Origin: Parafrigoribacterium_A soli
Lineage (GTDB): Bacteria; Actinomycetota; Actinomycetes; Actinomycetales; Microbacteriaceae
Direction: 5' to 3'
Assembly (NCBI RefSeq): GCF_040227235.1
Contig: NZ_JBELNZ010000002.1
Location: forward strand, 682,001 to 746,000
Length of the DNA: 64,000 bases
In this document: positions 50,618-61,889 of the stretch, one piece after another
Layout of the letters: each line of letters opens with the position of its first letter
Position numbering within the stretch: position 1 is the first letter of the stretch
Made by a program: the position numbers and the translations under genes
The notes under the pieces: generated by a model
What the model was told of the DNA's origin: nothing
The model's input: only the letters and a program-made list of their open reading frames with translations
Databases searched by the model: none

Positions 50618-51952
50618 TTACTCCTCCACGCTCTCCCCGGCCCCGTTCGCCGGACCCGTCTTCTTCAAGCCTGTCACGATTCGCGCCATTCCCGGAGCCT
50701 CGACATTTCGGCGCGACGCCAACCGCGGCAGATCCTCGCGCCCGGCGCGCCAGATGGCCAGAATCGACCAGCCCAGCAGCACGAACAGCAGCAGGTTGCG
50801 CACCGTGAGCAGCACGAGCGGCACCGTTTCGAGAGCGAGCAGACCGTCGTACAGCGTGGGGTAGATGAGCTGGGTAATGAAGGCAAGCACGAGGGTGAGC
50901 GCGGCCGGTGCCCTGAACGAGCGACCACCCGGCGTCACGAGACCCAGGATGACGGGCGCGGCGAGCCACGACAGGTATTGCGGCGACCCCACCTTGTTGA
51001 AGGCGACGAAGGCCACCACGAGGGCCAGGGCGAGTGGCGCGAGCAGAGCCGTGGCTTGCACCCGTGCGCGCACAGCGAGTAGCGCGAGAAGCAGGATGGC
51101 CGCGACGACGAGCACGAGAAGCGGCGTCATGAGAGCGCTCACGGCATCTGCGCCATCTCCCGTGACCTGGAAGGTCAGCATCCTCGTGTCGTAATAGACG
51201 CGGGCGTGGCGGGCTCCTGCCGCCGCCTGCCACAACCACGCCGTACTCACCGGTGCCTCGATCTGCAGCCCACGATCGGCCTGCTGGGTCACAAAGCTGA
51301 GAACGTGGGCGCCGCCGCCGAGCACCAGTGCACAGCCCGCAATCAGCACGCTGCCGAGCACAGCGGCGGTGAGAACGCGCCAGCGCTCCCTGGTGGCAAC
51401 CACGGCCGCGATGAGGATCGCGCCTGGCCAGACCTTGATCCAGGCTGCGGCGGCGAGGAGCGCCCCCGCGAGCCGCGGCCTGGTCGCGAGGTAGAGCACC
51501 GCGACGATGGCGAGAGGAACGCTCACCGTGTCGAGCCGTGCGAGCGAGATCGGCCCGAGCAGCATGAGGAAGCCGAGCCACCACCAGGCGACCGCGGTGT
51601 TGCGCGCCGGGCCGGACCAACCGATGAGAAAGCCGAACGCGATGGCATCCAGCACGATGACGAGTGCGAGCCAGGTGAACGCGTAATTCTCGGGTCCGAA
51701 CGCCCAGGCGATGAGCATCGGCACGATCGCGAGGATCGGATACACCCAGTCGCGATCGAGGCCCACCCAGGACTGCGTGGCGAAGCCCTGCTCCATCCAG
51801 GCGCGGTAGACGAGCGACACATCGCCGAGCGGATGTGGGTCGTCGTGCAGATTAGCGAAGCTGAGCCACAGGTGCACGAGCAGCAGCGCCGACCAGAGCG
51901 CCCAGCGGGACCGCAGCATCCGCTCGAAGGGGCCGGAGGTCGCCTCGGTCAC
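50618..51952 (-). CDS. GT87-like polytopic mannosyltransferase (DUF2029)
   Basis: The 444-residue protein has about ten transmembrane helices. The pattern AWMEQGFATQSWVGLDRDWVYPI near residues 50-70 (read in two pieces) followed by AWWWLGFLMLLGPISLARLDTVSV, AAAWIKVWPGAIL and LVVAFVAFNKVGSPQYLSWL matches GT-C/GT87-type polyprenyl-phosphate-mannose-dependent mannosyltransferases that build lipoarabinomannan or related lipoglycans. GTG 51952 is the start and overlaps the nnrD stop by 4 bases. Donor and acceptor are inferred from family. Confidence 0.8.
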   Translation of the reverse strand: MTEATSGPFERMLRSRWALWSALLLVHLWLSFANLHDDPHPLGDVSLVYRAWMEQGFATQSWVGLDRDWVYPILAIVPMLIAWAFGPENYAFTWLALVIVLDAIAFGFLIGWSGPARNTAVAWWWLGFLMLLGPISLARLDTVSVPLAIVAVLYLATRPRLAGALLAAAAWIKVWPGAILIAAVVATRERWRVLTAAVLGSVLIAGCALVLGGGAHVLSFVTQQADRGLQIEAPVSTAWLWQAAAGARHARVYYDTRMLTFQVTGDGADAVSALMTPLLVLVVAAILLLALLAVRARVQATALLAPLALALVVAFVAFNKVGSPQYLSWLAAPVILGLVTPGGRSFRAPAALTLVLAFITQLIYPTLYDGLLALETVPLVLLTVRNLLLFVLLGWSILAIWRAGREDLPRLASRRNVEAPGMARIVTGLKKTGPANGAGESVEE

Positions 51953-52785
51953 GCGGGCGCCGGCCGCGCGCTCAGCAGGGCTGCGATCACGGCGGGCAGT
52001 TCCCGCGCCAGGTCGAGCACCACGAACGGGCCCCCGGCACTCGCCCGGGCCGCGGCGAGCCCGTGCAGAACGGATGCCGTTGCGGCAAGCCGCGCCAACA
52101 ACGATTCGTCCGCCCCGACTTCGCTCGCGTGTGTGGCCAGGAGCGCGCCGAGCACGCCGCCGAGCGCGTCCCCCGTCCCCGCCGTCGCGGTCCACGCCGG
52201 CGCGACGGAGGTCACGAGGCTCGTGCCGTCTGGAGCGGCGACGTGGGTGCGATGACCCTTGAGCAGCACGGTCACCCCGAGACGGTCTGCCGCCCGCCGG
52301 GCCGCAGCCGCCGGGTCGTCCCCGAGGTCGCCTGGTTCCGTACCCAACACTCGGGCCAGTTCACGCAGGTGCGGCGTGATCACCACCGGCCCCTTCGCCC
52401 TGTCGAGGAGGTCGAGCGCGCCCGCGTCGATGACCGTGGGAAGGCCCTGGTCGAGCGCATCCGTCAGCCGTCGCATGCTCGCCGCATCGCGCGCGGCGGC
52501 GTCCATGCCCGAGCCGAGCAGCCAGGCCTGCACTCGTCCATCCGAGGCGACGGCCTCCGGCCGGCGCTGCAACACGAGCTCGGTCGGGCGCTGCGGGCCA
52601 AGGTAGCGCACCATGCCGACGCCAGTGCGGAGGGCGGCCTCGACGCCGAGGACGGCCGCCCCGGGGTAGCTGTCTGACCCGGTGACGATGCCGATGACGC
52701 CGCGACTGTACTTGTCGTCGTCGGCGCGAGGTACGGAGATGCAGGACGCGGCGTCGGATGCCGTCCATTCACGATATGCCGTCAT
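51949..52785 (-). CDS. nnrD: ADP-dependent NAD(P)H-hydrate dehydratase
   Basis: NnrD repairs hydrated NAD(P)H using ADP. The 278-residue ribokinase-fold protein has the KYSRGVIGIVTGSDSYPGAA motif (split here), GMVRYLGP, ITPHLRELARVLG and the anion-hole TAGTGDALGGVLGALLA with the catalytic aspartate. It is the stand-alone dehydratase domain without the N-terminal epimerase NnrE, which is usual in many actinobacteria. It is coupled to the GT87-like gene and lies downstream of the CNNM pair on the same strand. Confidence 0.9.
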   Translation of the reverse strand: MTAYREWTASDAASCISVPRADDDKYSRGVIGIVTGSDSYPGAAVLGVEAALRTGVGMVRYLGPQRPTELVLQRRPEAVASDGRVQAWLLGSGMDAAARDAASMRRLTDALDQGLPTVIDAGALDLLDRAKGPVVITPHLRELARVLGTEPGDLGDDPAAAARRAADRLGVTVLLKGHRTHVAAPDGTSLVTSVAPAWTATAGTGDALGGVLGALLATHASEVGADESLLARLAATASVLHGLAAARASAGGPFVVLDLARELPAVIAALLSARPAPA

Positions 52786-52802
52786 GAACTCACGATAGTT
52801 CG

Positions 52803-52821
52803 CGTGCCGCCGAACGGCACG
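52803..52821 (-). terminator. Small hairpin between CNNM gene and nnrD
   Basis: CGTGCCG (52803-52809) pairs with CGGCACG (52815-52821), 7 bp, 5-base loop, in the 66-bp gap. It may weakly end CNNM transcription before nnrD. No U-tract. Confidence 0.35.
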
Positions 52822-52851
52822 GCGCGGGCCTCGTATCGTGGCGATCCGGAC

Positions 52852-53892
52852 TCAGTTGCGCCTGGTCGCATCCTGCACTTCGCCTACGAGCTCCTCGATG
52901 ATGTCTTCGAGGAACAGCACACCGCGCGTCGCGCCGCCTTCGTCGAACACCCGCGCGAGGTGCACACCTGAGCGGCGCATCGAGGCGAGGGCGTCTTCGA
53001 GGTCCGCCTCGCGGTAGATCGAGATGAGTTGCCGGATGCGCTTGGGCGGCACCGGTTCCGTGAACTCGTGTGTCTCCTCGAGGTCGATGACGTCCTTGAG
53101 ATGCAGGTAACCACTGGGTTCGCCGTCGTCGTTCACGAGCACGTAGCGGGAGAAGCCGTGCTGCGCGACGGCTCGCTCCACCTCGGCCGGCGTGACGGCC
53201 TCCGAGAGGCTCACGAGGTCATCCATCCCCACGGCGATGTCCCTGACCTTCTTGGTCGAGAATTCGAAGGCCGCGCTGAGTGCTCCGATGCTGTCATTCA
53301 GCACGCCCGCCTTCGTGGACTGGGCGACGATATTCGCTACCTCGTCCACGGTGAACGCGCTCGTGGCCTCATTGCGGGGCTGCACCCCGAACAGTCGAAC
53401 GATGCCGTTGGTTGTGGCGTTGAGCGCCACGATGATCGGCCTGAACACCATGGAGATGTAGACGAGAGGCGGGGCGAGGATGAGCGCGGCCCGATCGGGC
53501 ACCGAGAACGACAGGTTCTTCGGCACCATCTCGCCGATCACGACGTGCAGGAACGACACGATGATGAGCGCGATCACGAACGCGATCGTGGCAATGAGGT
53601 CCGCCGACCATCCCGTGAGACCGAGCGGTCCCTCGAGCAGGTGATGGATCGCGGGCTCAGAGACGTTGAGGATCAGCAGCGAGCACACGGTGATGCCCAG
53701 CTGACTCGTCGCCAGCATCATCGTCGCGTGTTCCATCGCGTGGATGGTCGTCTTCGCGGCGCGGCTTCCCGCCTCCGCGCGCGGTTCGATCTGTGATCTC
53801 CTGGCCGAGATCACCGCGAACTCTGCGGCAACGAAGAACGCGTTCGCGAACAGCAGGATGACGAGCCAGGCGAGGCCCCACCACTCACTCAT
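52852..53892 (-). CDS. CNNM/CorC-type transporter, short form (DUF21 + CBS)
   Basis: The 346-residue protein has a DUF21 membrane domain (three to four helices, about 8-170; NAFFVAAEFAVISARRSQIE) and a tandem CBS domain (about 200-330; GFSRYVLVNDDGEPSGYLHLKD in parts), but lacks the C-terminal CorC_HlyC domain of its neighbour. CNNM/CorC proteins export Mg2+ in bacteria. ATG 53892 is chosen because MSEWWGLAWL is the conserved start of this group; a GTG three codons earlier also exists. It overlaps the full-length CNNM gene by 8 bp. Confidence 0.9.
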   Translation of the reverse strand: MSEWWGLAWLVILLFANAFFVAAEFAVISARRSQIEPRAEAGSRAAKTTIHAMEHATMMLATSQLGITVCSLLILNVSEPAIHHLLEGPLGLTGWSADLIATIAFVIALIIVSFLHVVIGEMVPKNLSFSVPDRAALILAPPLVYISMVFRPIIVALNATTNGIVRLFGVQPRNEATSAFTVDEVANIVAQSTKAGVLNDSIGALSAAFEFSTKKVRDIAVGMDDLVSLSEAVTPAEVERAVAQHGFSRYVLVNDDGEPSGYLHLKDVIDLEETHEFTEPVPPKRIRQLISIYREADLEDALASMRRSGVHLARVFDEGGATRGVLFLEDIIEELVGEVQDATRRN

Positions 53893-55216
53893 GCGAGTCA
53901 CCGTCCTCGCGCGGCGTGGGGGTGAAGCGCACCCGATCGATGCGGCGCCCGTCCATCCGTTCGATACGGAAGGTGCCAGCGTCGAGCGTAACCGTGTCGC
54001 CCACGACGGCGAGGCGACCGAGCTCGCTCATGAGGAATCCGCCCACCGTTTCGTACGGCCCGTCCTCCGGCACCGCCACGCCTGCGCGTTCGAGCAACTC
54101 GTCCGGACGCAGCATGCCTGGGAAGGTCAGCCAGTCGCGAGAGCGAACCACGCCCGCACGGGTCCTGTCGTGTTCGTCGGCCACCTCGCCCACGAGTTCC
54201 TCCACGAGGTCTTCGAGGGTGACGACGCCGGCGGTGCCGCCGTACTCGTCGACGACCACCGCCATCTGGTAGCCGCGCCCGCGCAGCTCGCCGAGCAGCA
54301 CGTCGAGTCTCATCGTCTCGGGCACCCGCAGCCCCTCCGACTGCAAGGCCGACACCGGCACATCCGCACGGCGTTCCCGCGGAACGGCGACCGCCTGCTT
54401 GACGTGCACGAACCCGACCACGTCGTCGATGCCGTCATCCACCACGGGAAAGCGGGAGAATCCGGTGCTCTTGGCCAGTTCGATCACGCGCTGCGCGGAG
54501 TCGATTCGCTCGACGCTCGTGACCCTGGGTCGCGGCGTCATGACATCCGTCGCCGTGTGCTCGCTGAAGACGAGGGTGCGGGCGAGCAGCGTCGCCGTGT
54601 CACGATCGAGGCTGCCCTCCTTGGCGGAGCGCCGCACGAGCGACGACAGCTCCTCCGCGGTGCGGGCCGACGACAGCTCCTCGCGAGGTTCGATGCCCAC
54701 CGAGCGCAGGATGACATTGGCCGTGTTGTTGAGCAGCGCAACGAACGGCCGGAACACCCAGGTGAATCCGACCTGGAACGGCAGCACGAGCTTCGCGGTG
54801 CGGATCGGCAGCGCGAGCGCGAAGTTCTTCGGCACCAGCTCGCCGATGATCATGGAGAGCAGCGTGGCCAGCGCGATACCGAGCACGCTCGCGACGACGG
54901 TGACCCCGGCGCCACGCAGGCCGACGGCCGCAAGCGGGCCGCGCACGAGCTCGCCGATGGCGGGTTCCATGGTGAAGCCGGTGAGCAGCGTCGTGAGGGT
55001 GATCCCGAGCTGCGCGCTCGAGAGATGGGTGGACGTGATCTTGAGTGCGCCGATGGAAATGGCGAGCCCGCGTTCGCCGCGTCCCTCACGCGCCTCGAGG
55101 TCCGAGCGGTCGAGATTGACGAGCGAGAACTCCGACGCAACAAAGAAGCCGGTGCCGACCGTGAGAACGAGTCCGATGGCGAGCATGATCAGTTCATGCA
55201 CGGGAACCACCGGCAC
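53885..55216 (-). CDS. CNNM/CorC-type transporter, full length
   Basis: The 443-residue protein has DUF21 (about 5-190; GTGFFVASEFSLVNLDRSDLE), a CBS pair (about 210-335; GFSRFPVVDDGIDDVVGFVHVKD-like) with the conserved DEYGGTAGVVTLEDLVEELVGE segment (in parts), and a CorC_HlyC domain (about 350-435; TVGGFLMSELGRL). It is probably a Mg2+/Na+ exchanger or exporter. GTG 55216 is used as start. Encoding two CNNM paralogues in tandem is common in actinobacteria and suggests a heteromer. Confidence 0.92.
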   Translation of the reverse strand: MPVVPVHELIMLAIGLVLTVGTGFFVASEFSLVNLDRSDLEAREGRGERGLAISIGALKITSTHLSSAQLGITLTTLLTGFTMEPAIGELVRGPLAAVGLRGAGVTVVASVLGIALATLLSMIIGELVPKNFALALPIRTAKLVLPFQVGFTWVFRPFVALLNNTANVILRSVGIEPREELSSARTAEELSSLVRRSAKEGSLDRDTATLLARTLVFSEHTATDVMTPRPRVTSVERIDSAQRVIELAKSTGFSRFPVVDDGIDDVVGFVHVKQAVAVPRERRADVPVSALQSEGLRVPETMRLDVLLGELRGRGYQMAVVVDEYGGTAGVVTLEDLVEELVGEVADEHDRTRAGVVRSRDWLTFPGMLRPDELLERAGVAVPEDGPYETVGGFLMSELGRLAVVGDTVTLDAGTFRIERMDGRRIDRVRFTPTPREDGDSHE

Positions 55217-55283
55217 GGCACCTGGGGGGAGGGTCGTCCATTATCCGACCGAGTATAGCGAGTCAGGCTGCGCGGCGGCCTCG
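55217..55283 (-). promoter_or_regulatory. Candidate promoter for the CNNM pair
   Basis: The gap holds TATACT (55252-55257, minus strand) and GATAAT closer to the gene. Either could be a -10; no clear -35 pairs with them. Confidence 0.35.
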
Positions 55284-56723
55284 CTACCAACTGACCGGCA
55301 GAGCCTTGCCCTCTTCGTAACCCGATGCCGACTGCAGCCCGACGAGCGCGCGCTCCTGGAATTCCTCCAGGTTTGATGCGCCCGCGTAGCTGAGCGAGCT
55401 GCGCAGGCCGGAGGTGATCATGTCGAGCAGGTCCTCGAGCGACGGCCGCAGCGGGTCGAGGTAGATCTTCGACGAGGAGATGCCCTCGGCGAACAGCTCC
55501 TTGCGCGCCCGGTCGTAGGCGTCCAGTCGATCGAATCGATCGTGCACGGCCTTAGTGGAGGCCATGCCCCAGCTCTCCTTGTAGAGGCGGCCGACGGCAT
55601 CCGTCTCGAGCGTGCCGGGTGCCTCGATCGTGCCGGCGAACCATGAGCCGATCATGACGGATGCCGCACCGGCGGCGAGCGCGAGCGCCACGTCGCGCGG
55701 GTAACGCACCCCGCCATCCGCCCAGACGTGCGCCCCGAGCTCCCGCGCGGCCTCGGCGGTCTCGAGCACCGCGGAGAACTGCGGCCGCCCGACGGCCGTC
55801 ATCATGCGGGTCGTGCACATGGCTCCCGGGCCAACACCCACCTTGATGATGTTGGCGCCGGCCGCGACGAGATCTTCGACCGCATCCGCCGTAACGACGT
55901 TGCCCGCCACGAGCGGGATCGACAGGTCGAGGTCGGCGACGGTCCTGATCGCGCGCACCATGCTGTCCTGGTGCCCGTGAGCGGTGTCGAGCACGAGCAC
56001 GTCGACACCGGCGGCCACGAGCGCCCTGGCCTTGCCCGCCACGTCACCGTTGATGCCGAGCGCCGCCGCGACACGAAGTCGACCGTTGGCATCCACCGCG
56101 GGCGTGTAGAGCGTCGATCGCAGCGCGCCCCTGCGGCTGAGCGTCCCCACCACCTCACCGTGGTGCAGCACCGGGGCGAAGTCCAGTTCTGCCGCGACCA
56201 TCAGGTCGAAGGCCGCGCGAGCATCCGTCACGTCGTCGGCATCGATCGAGGTGAGCCTGGCGTGCAGAAGGTCGCCGAGCCTGGCATCCGGCAGTGCCGT
56301 ACCGAGCCTCGAGGCGAGGATGAAGCCCATGAAGGCGCCGTGACCGTCGTGCACGAGGATGCCGTGCCCCTCGACCGCGGGAATCTGTCGCAGCGCTTCG
56401 GCCACCGTGCGATCCGGTCCAAAGGTGAGCGGACTGTCGAAGGCGACCGGCTGATCCTTGACCCAGCGGATGGCCGTGTCCAGATCCTGCAGGTGCAGGT
56501 CCTGCGGCAGAACGCCGAGACCGCCGCGCCTGGCGAGCGTGGCCGCGAGCCTCGGACCGGTCACGGAGTTCATGTTGGACGAGACCACCGGGATGCTCGC
56601 GCCGGTGCCGTCGCCGGGCGCGAGCGAGACGCTCAGCCGGCTGCCGACGCCCGAGCGGCTCGGAACGAGGAAGACGTCAGAGTAGGTCAGGTCGTGCTGC
56701 GGCGAGGCCTCATAAAACTCCAT
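55284..56723 (-). CDS. guaB1: GuaB1-type IMPDH-family protein (GMP reductase)
   Basis: The 479-residue protein is of the IMP dehydrogenase/GMP reductase family: TYSDVFLVPS at the N-terminus, SSNMNSVTGP, a CBS pair (about 95-210), VLDTAHGHQ, the active cysteine C303 in GVGPGAMCTTRMM, WADGGVRYPRDVALALAAGA and the flap SWGMAST. Mycobacterial GuaB1 of this group has been shown to be a GMP reductase, so the same reaction (GMP to IMP) is likely here. ATG 56723 follows TACCTT by 7 bases. It is divergent from kgd. Confidence 0.9.
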   Translation of the reverse strand: MEFYEASPQHDLTYSDVFLVPSRSGVGSRLSVSLAPGDGTGASIPVVSSNMNSVTGPRLAATLARRGGLGVLPQDLHLQDLDTAIRWVKDQPVAFDSPLTFGPDRTVAEALRQIPAVEGHGILVHDGHGAFMGFILASRLGTALPDARLGDLLHARLTSIDADDVTDARAAFDLMVAAELDFAPVLHHGEVVGTLSRRGALRSTLYTPAVDANGRLRVAAALGINGDVAGKARALVAAGVDVLVLDTAHGHQDSMVRAIRTVADLDLSIPLVAGNVVTADAVEDLVAAGANIIKVGVGPGAMCTTRMMTAVGRPQFSAVLETAEAARELGAHVWADGGVRYPRDVALALAAGAASVMIGSWFAGTIEAPGTLETDAVGRLYKESWGMASTKAVHDRFDRLDAYDRARKELFAEGISSSKIYLDPLRPSLEDLLDMITSGLRSSLSYAGASNLEEFQERALVGLQSASGYEEGKALPVSW

Positions 56724-56730
56724 GATTTTA

Positions 56731-56736
56731 AAGGTA
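56731..56736 (-). promoter_or_regulatory. -10 box TACCTT, leaderless guaB1
   Basis: TACCTT on the minus strand ends 7 bases before the guaB1 ATG, with an AT-only stretch in between and no Shine-Dalgarno. Confidence 0.5.
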
Positions 56737-56869
56737 GCCCCTGCCTGTGTGAGACGGCATCGTCCAGCCAAAGCGATTACGCTTGATCGAATGCGGCCAA
56801 CGACGGCCGGGGCCCGATCAGGGCATGGAACAGCAACTGAGTGACTAACGAAGAAGTGGGCGGTACACG

Positions 56870-60802
<3,933 letters not shown>

Positions 60803-60811
60803 GGCATGGCC

Positions 60812-60862
60812 CCGGGGCTTGTCGGAGGGCATGGCACTGCCCGCCCCTTCGACAAGCTCAGG
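60812..60862. repeat. REP-like hairpin (GCTTGTCG...CGACAAGC) between kgd and rsrA
   Basis: GGGCTTGTCGGAGGG (from 60815) pairs with CCCCTTCGACAAGCTC (60844-60859), over 12 bp with one mismatch. It contains CTTCGACAAGCTCAGGGAG, a word dispersed in Microbacteriaceae-like genomes and related to the element at 30888-30936. Like that one it lies between convergent genes. Confidence 0.6.
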
Positions 60863-60887
60863 GAGCGGGAGCGCACTCAGGGAACGG

Positions 60888-61130
60888 TCAGTGCGTCGCC
60901 TGGATCTCGCGGAGCTTCATTAGCACCTGTTCGCGCAGGTCTTCCGGCGCGGTCTCTTTGCAGGCGCGCTGCACCGCCTGCGTCAGCACGATTCCCACCT
61001 TGAGCTCCGTCTCGCAGTCTGCACAACCGGCCATGTGCTCCGTGATATCCGCAGCATCCGCCTTGGTCAGTTCGTTGTGGAGGTACTCCTCCAGTTCGGC
61101 TTTCGCCTTCTCGCAACCACAATCGGTCAT
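60888..61130 (-). CDS. rsrA: Anti-sigma-R factor, zinc-binding redox sensor
   Basis: The 80-residue protein is a ZAS-domain anti-sigma factor with the H-x3-C-x2-C motif H32-MAG-C36-AD-C39 and an N-terminal Cys pair (C4, C6). RsrA binds Zn and sigma-R when reduced and lets it go when its cysteines form disulfides; thiols (here mycothiol) reset it. Its ATG overlaps the sigR stop by 4 bases. Length matches the mycothiol-system RsrA proteins. Confidence 0.92.
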   Translation of the reverse strand: MTDCGCEKAKAELEEYLHNELTKADAADITEHMAGCADCETELKVGIVLTQAVQRACKETAPEDLREQVLMKLREIQATH

Positions 61131-61825
61131 TTTTTGCTCCCCGAGGATTTAGGACTGCCCGAGGTCGCGATCCCGCGCTCCTGGGCGTACCCGGCCAAAA
61201 GTTCACGCAGCATCCTCCTGCCACGATGCAGTCGGCTCATCACGGTTCCCACTGGGGTCTTCATGATGTCGGCAATCTCCTGATAGGAGAAGCCCTCCAC
61301 GTCGGCGAAGTAGACCGCCATACGAAAGTCTTCGGGGATCGACTGCAGAGCGTTCTTCACGTCGCTGTCGGGGAGATGGTCGATCGCCTCGACCTCCGCC
61401 GAACGAGTCGACCGGCCCTGGGTGACCGACTCGGCGCCGCCGAGCTGCCAGTCCTCGAGTTCGTCGATCGTGCCCTGATACGGGTTGCGCTGGTTCTTGC
61501 GATACCCGTTGATGAAGGTATTGGTGAGGATGCGGTACAGCCAGGCCTTGAGGTTTGTGCCCTGCTGGAACTGGCCGAAGGCCGCATAGGCCTTGACGAA
61601 GGTGTCTTGCACGAGGTCGGAGGCATCGGAGGGATTGCGCGTCATGCGCATGGCCGCGGCATAGAGCTGATCCATGAACGGGATCGCCTGCTCCTCGAAC
61701 AGGTCGCGGGTGGCGTCCGACGGGGGCGTCTTCTTGGTGGAGGTCGTCATCGGCGCCAAGCTTACTTCGCCGAGGCTGGCTTGCGCCGCGCTGTGACTGA
61801 GCGGTCGCTCAAGCAGAAGCTCCAC
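61127..61825 (-). CDS. sigR: ECF sigma factor SigR (thiol-oxidative stress)
   Basis: The 232-residue product has sigma region 2 (about 40-105; DLVQDTFVKAYAAFGQF, KAWLYRILTNTFINGYRK) and region 4 (about 160-215; DVEGFSYQEIADIMKTPVGTVMSRLHRGR in parts). It should direct thioredoxin, mycothiol and proteolysis genes. GTG 61825 is used because GGGGAGGAAAC precedes it; an ATG at 61750 would give the shorter core protein (207 residues) that starts where family similarity begins but has a weak ribosome-binding site. A GGAAT-N18-GTT promoter lies just upstream, so SigR probably controls itself. Confidence 0.9.
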   Translation of the reverse strand: MELLLERPLSHSAAQASLGEVSLAPMTTSTKKTPPSDATRDLFEEQAIPFMDQLYAAAMRMTRNPSDASDLVQDTFVKAYAAFGQFQQGTNLKAWLYRILTNTFINGYRKNQRNPYQGTIDELEDWQLGGAESVTQGRSTRSAEVEAIDHLPDSDVKNALQSIPEDFRMAVYFADVEGFSYQEIADIMKTPVGTVMSRLHRGRRMLRELLAGYAQERGIATSGSPKSSGSKK

Positions 61826-61854
61826 CGTTTCCTCCCCTTCACGTCTCGTGCCGA

Positions 61855-61860
61855 TACTCT
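61855..61860 (+). promoter_or_regulatory. -10 box TACTCT, leaderless aroA
   Basis: TACTCT ends 8 bases before ATG 61869, without a Shine-Dalgarno in the gap. Confidence 0.45.
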
Positions 61861-61863
61861 GGT

Positions 61864-61889
61864 AACCGATGCTAGTTTCCCGTTATTCC
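61864..61889 (-). promoter_or_regulatory. Sigma-R promoter GGAAT-N18-GTT of sigR
   Basis: On the minus strand GGAAT (61885-61889) and GTT (61864-61866) are separated by exactly 18 bp, the sigma-R consensus. Start of transcription would fall near 61858, about 33 bases before the sigR GTG. The -35 element lies within codons 6-7 of aroA. Confidence 0.8.

Noticed and set aside
61127..61749. Taking only the short SigR start at 61750
   Set aside because: Its ribosome-binding site is poor compared with that of GTG 61825, and the sigma-R promoter lies upstream of the longer start; both forms may exist.
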